DNA of 7,108 nt from positions 1-7,108 of the forward strand of contig CALMBE010000752.1 of assembly GCA_937860165.1 (NCBI GenBank). The letters are read 5' to 3'. The notes under the pieces were generated by a model that worked only from the letters and a program-made list of their open reading frames with translations, had not been told where the DNA came from and ran no database searches. Each line of letters begins with the position of its first letter. Position 1 is the first letter of the stretch. The translations under genes and the position numbers were made by a program. Shown piece after piece: positions 6,213 to 7,108 of the stretch. Source of the stretch: an uncultured Planctomycetaceae bacterium. GTDB lineage: Bacteria > Planctomycetota > Planctomycetia > Pirellulales > Lacipirellulaceae.

Positions 6213-6372
6213 GTTCGGTGACAAAAGTCTATTGCTCGATTGTGACACGACTCTCCGTGTCCTGCTACGCTCAGAAGGTTTCTAGACAAGAAATTTCACA
6301 ATCCTTAACAGCATGACGAAATAAAATTCTGTGGATAGGGCGAGCGAGAATACTCGCGTCGCATGGCAGTGG
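6213..6372. other. Intergenic gap upstream of ctaA
   Basis: These 160 bases separate the secreted-protein gene from the ATG chosen for ctaA. They hold the out-of-frame PEP-CTERM remainder (to 6305), a small perfect hairpin GCGAG-AATA-CTCGC at 6344-6357, and a possible GTG start with a GGAGAG element at 6256-6251. A promoter for the oxidase genes is expected here, because the preceding gene is functionally unrelated. I could not find a convincing -35/-10 pair or a T-tailed terminator. Confidence 0.5.
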
Positions 6373-6390
6373 TCAAGAGGGCAACAATAT
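6305..6390 (-). other. Out-of-frame remainder of the PEP-CTERM sorting signal (probable -1 frameshift)
   Basis: In the gene's own frame the end reads VPEPCTTVLILLPS and then a stop. Stepping back one base at about 6388 gives IVALLTTAMRRE and a further 15 residues to a TAA at 6307-6305. The spliced reading, VPEPCTTVLI followed by VALLTTAMRRE, has the three parts of a PEP-CTERM signal: a PEP motif, a hydrophobic stretch and an arginine pair. This suggests one base was lost near 6385-6390, by mutation or sequencing error. I see no classic slippery heptamer that would support programmed frameshifting. The tail after the arginines is longer than usual for such signals, which weakens the case a little. 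Confidence 0.55.
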
Positions 6391-7108
6391 CAAGACGGTC
6401 GTACAAGGTTCAGGAACGGCGTTTGCTCCTGCAGTAAGCGGTCCCCCGCCGGTGCCGTAGTTGGCTTGCCAATTTGCTAGGTCAGTGGAGCTCAACGGCA
6501 TCGGCGAATTGCCGCGCTGCCACTGAAGAAAGTCGGCCCCGTCAACATCGCCATCCTGGTCGAAGTCACCGGGGGTAGAAAGCTCTCCAGCCCACCACGC
6601 CAGAGAGTAGTCTTGGGCGTCACTAATTCCGCCATTGTGTTCGATCCTAATCTTGTATTGGCCGGCAGGAACCGCAAAGAATATATGCTCTAAATTGTCG
6701 TCAAGCGTTGTCGATGCTCGTATTGCATCCCCGATATTATTCGAATTCGCTGGCAACAAGTATACGTCCAGATTGTTCAGTGTAGGATTGAAAAACTGGT
6801 CTCCTGAACTATAGTTGTCGTCGCCTGACGTTGATTCTACAGTGCGATCCCAGGCGAGAGTTATAGACACATATCCCCCACCAACAGCTTGATTAAATAT
6901 GTAGTCATTGCTTCCGAATAATCCTACGCTGCCGTAATCCCACCCGATTTGCGGAACATATGTACTTTGCTGCCCGAACGCACTTGGCCCGTATTTCCCC
7001 GTCTTATAATTCTCTAATGCACTTTCAACATTCAGGTGTCCGGCTCCCATTTGCTCATCCAAAGCAACAAACGGACTACCGTATGCGACTGAAGAAAGCC
7101 AACTCGTC
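6373..7108 (-). CDS. C-terminal part of a secreted dockerin/PEP-CTERM protein, possibly an S8-type protease (partial, cut by window edge)
   Basis: The frame is open from the window edge to a TGA at 6375-6373, giving 244 visible residues; the true start lies outside. Numbering from the edge, residues 21-26 read GAGHLN, like the segment after the catalytic serine region of subtilases. Residues 40-172 look like an all-beta domain, with LAWDR (84-88), DNLEH (137-141) and a closing DYSLAWW (166-172). Residues 181-192 form a textbook EF-hand loop, DFDQDGDVDGAD, as in dockerin type I, followed by LANWQANYG. A PEP motif follows at 232-234, but the frame stops ten residues later. The membrane segment and arginine cluster that complete a PEP-CTERM signal are found in another frame. 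Dockerin plus PEP-CTERM indicates a secreted surface protein. The S8 assignment is inferred from recalled similarity; the catalytic part is not visible. The gene is visibly richer in A+T than the oxidase genes. Confidence 0.72.
   Translation of the reverse strand, partial: TSWLSSVAYGSPFVALDEQMGAGHLNVESALENYKTGKYGPSAFGQQSTYVPQIGWDYGSVGLFGSNDYIFNQAVGGGYVSITLAWDRTVESTSGDDNYSSGDQFFNPTLNNLDVYLLPANSNNIGDAIRASTTLDDNLEHIFFAVPAGQYKIRIEHNGGISDAQDYSLAWWAGELSTPGDFDQDGDVDGADFLQWQRGNSPMPLSSTDLANWQANYGTGGGPLTAGANAVPEPCTTVLILLPS

Noticed and set aside
6260..6330. Sigma-70 type promoter for ctaA
   Set aside because: TTGTGA and TAGAAA elements are present on the minus strand, but their spacing is about 11 bases instead of about 17.
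6344..6357. Hairpin GCGAG-AATA-CTCGC as a terminator of the secreted-protein gene
   Set aside because: The stem is only five pairs and is not followed by a T-run on the minus strand.
6376..6396. Programmed -1 frameshift in the PEP-CTERM gene
   Set aside because: No slippery heptamer or obvious downstream stimulatory structure is visible, so a simple base loss or sequencing error is the better explanation.

Overview
The window looks like chromosomal DNA of a planctomycete, most likely of the Pirellulales. The strongest marker is the partial gene at the right edge. It carries a single dockerin-like EF-hand of the 'GDFDQDGDVDGADFLQWQRG' type, a downstream 'LANWQANYG' element and a PEP-CTERM motif, a combination typical of secreted planctomycete proteins. 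The respiratory proteins also have a planctomycete look. This assignment rests on recognising motifs, not on a database search. All genes lie on the minus strand, so they read from high to low coordinates.

Layout in transcription order: (1) the C-terminal part of a secreted, possibly S8-protease-like protein with a dockerin repeat (7108-6373), whose PEP-CTERM sorting signal appears cut by a -1 frameshift; (2) a 160-bp gap; (3) ctaA, heme A synthase (6212-5211); (4) ctaB, heme O synthase (5214-4306), which overlaps ctaA by ATGA; (5) a 179-bp gap holding a large imperfect inverted repeat and a short decamer repeat; (6) coxC, oxidase subunit III (4126-3131), with a hydrophilic insertion of about 135 residues; (7) coxD, oxidase subunit IV (3073-2636); (8) a DrrA/NatA-type ABC ATPase (2582-1647); (9) its ABC-2 permease (1638-865); (10) a Sco1/SenC protein (868-161), which overlaps the permease by ATGA; (11) 160 bp without a gene, containing a second copy of the decamer-type repeat.

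The genes work together as a cytochrome c oxidase assembly module. CtaB farnesylates heme B to heme O and CtaA oxidises heme O to heme A. CoxC and CoxD are accessory membrane subunits of a heme-copper oxidase, and Sco is the usual copper/thiol factor for the CuA site. The catalytic subunits CoxA and CoxB are absent here and must be encoded elsewhere. The unexpected member is the two-gene ABC exporter, tightly packed between coxD and sco and overlapping sco. Its substrate is unknown. A role in oxidase maturation is an attractive inference from position but is not shown by the sequence. No phage, CRISPR, tRNA, rRNA or insertion-sequence gene was seen.
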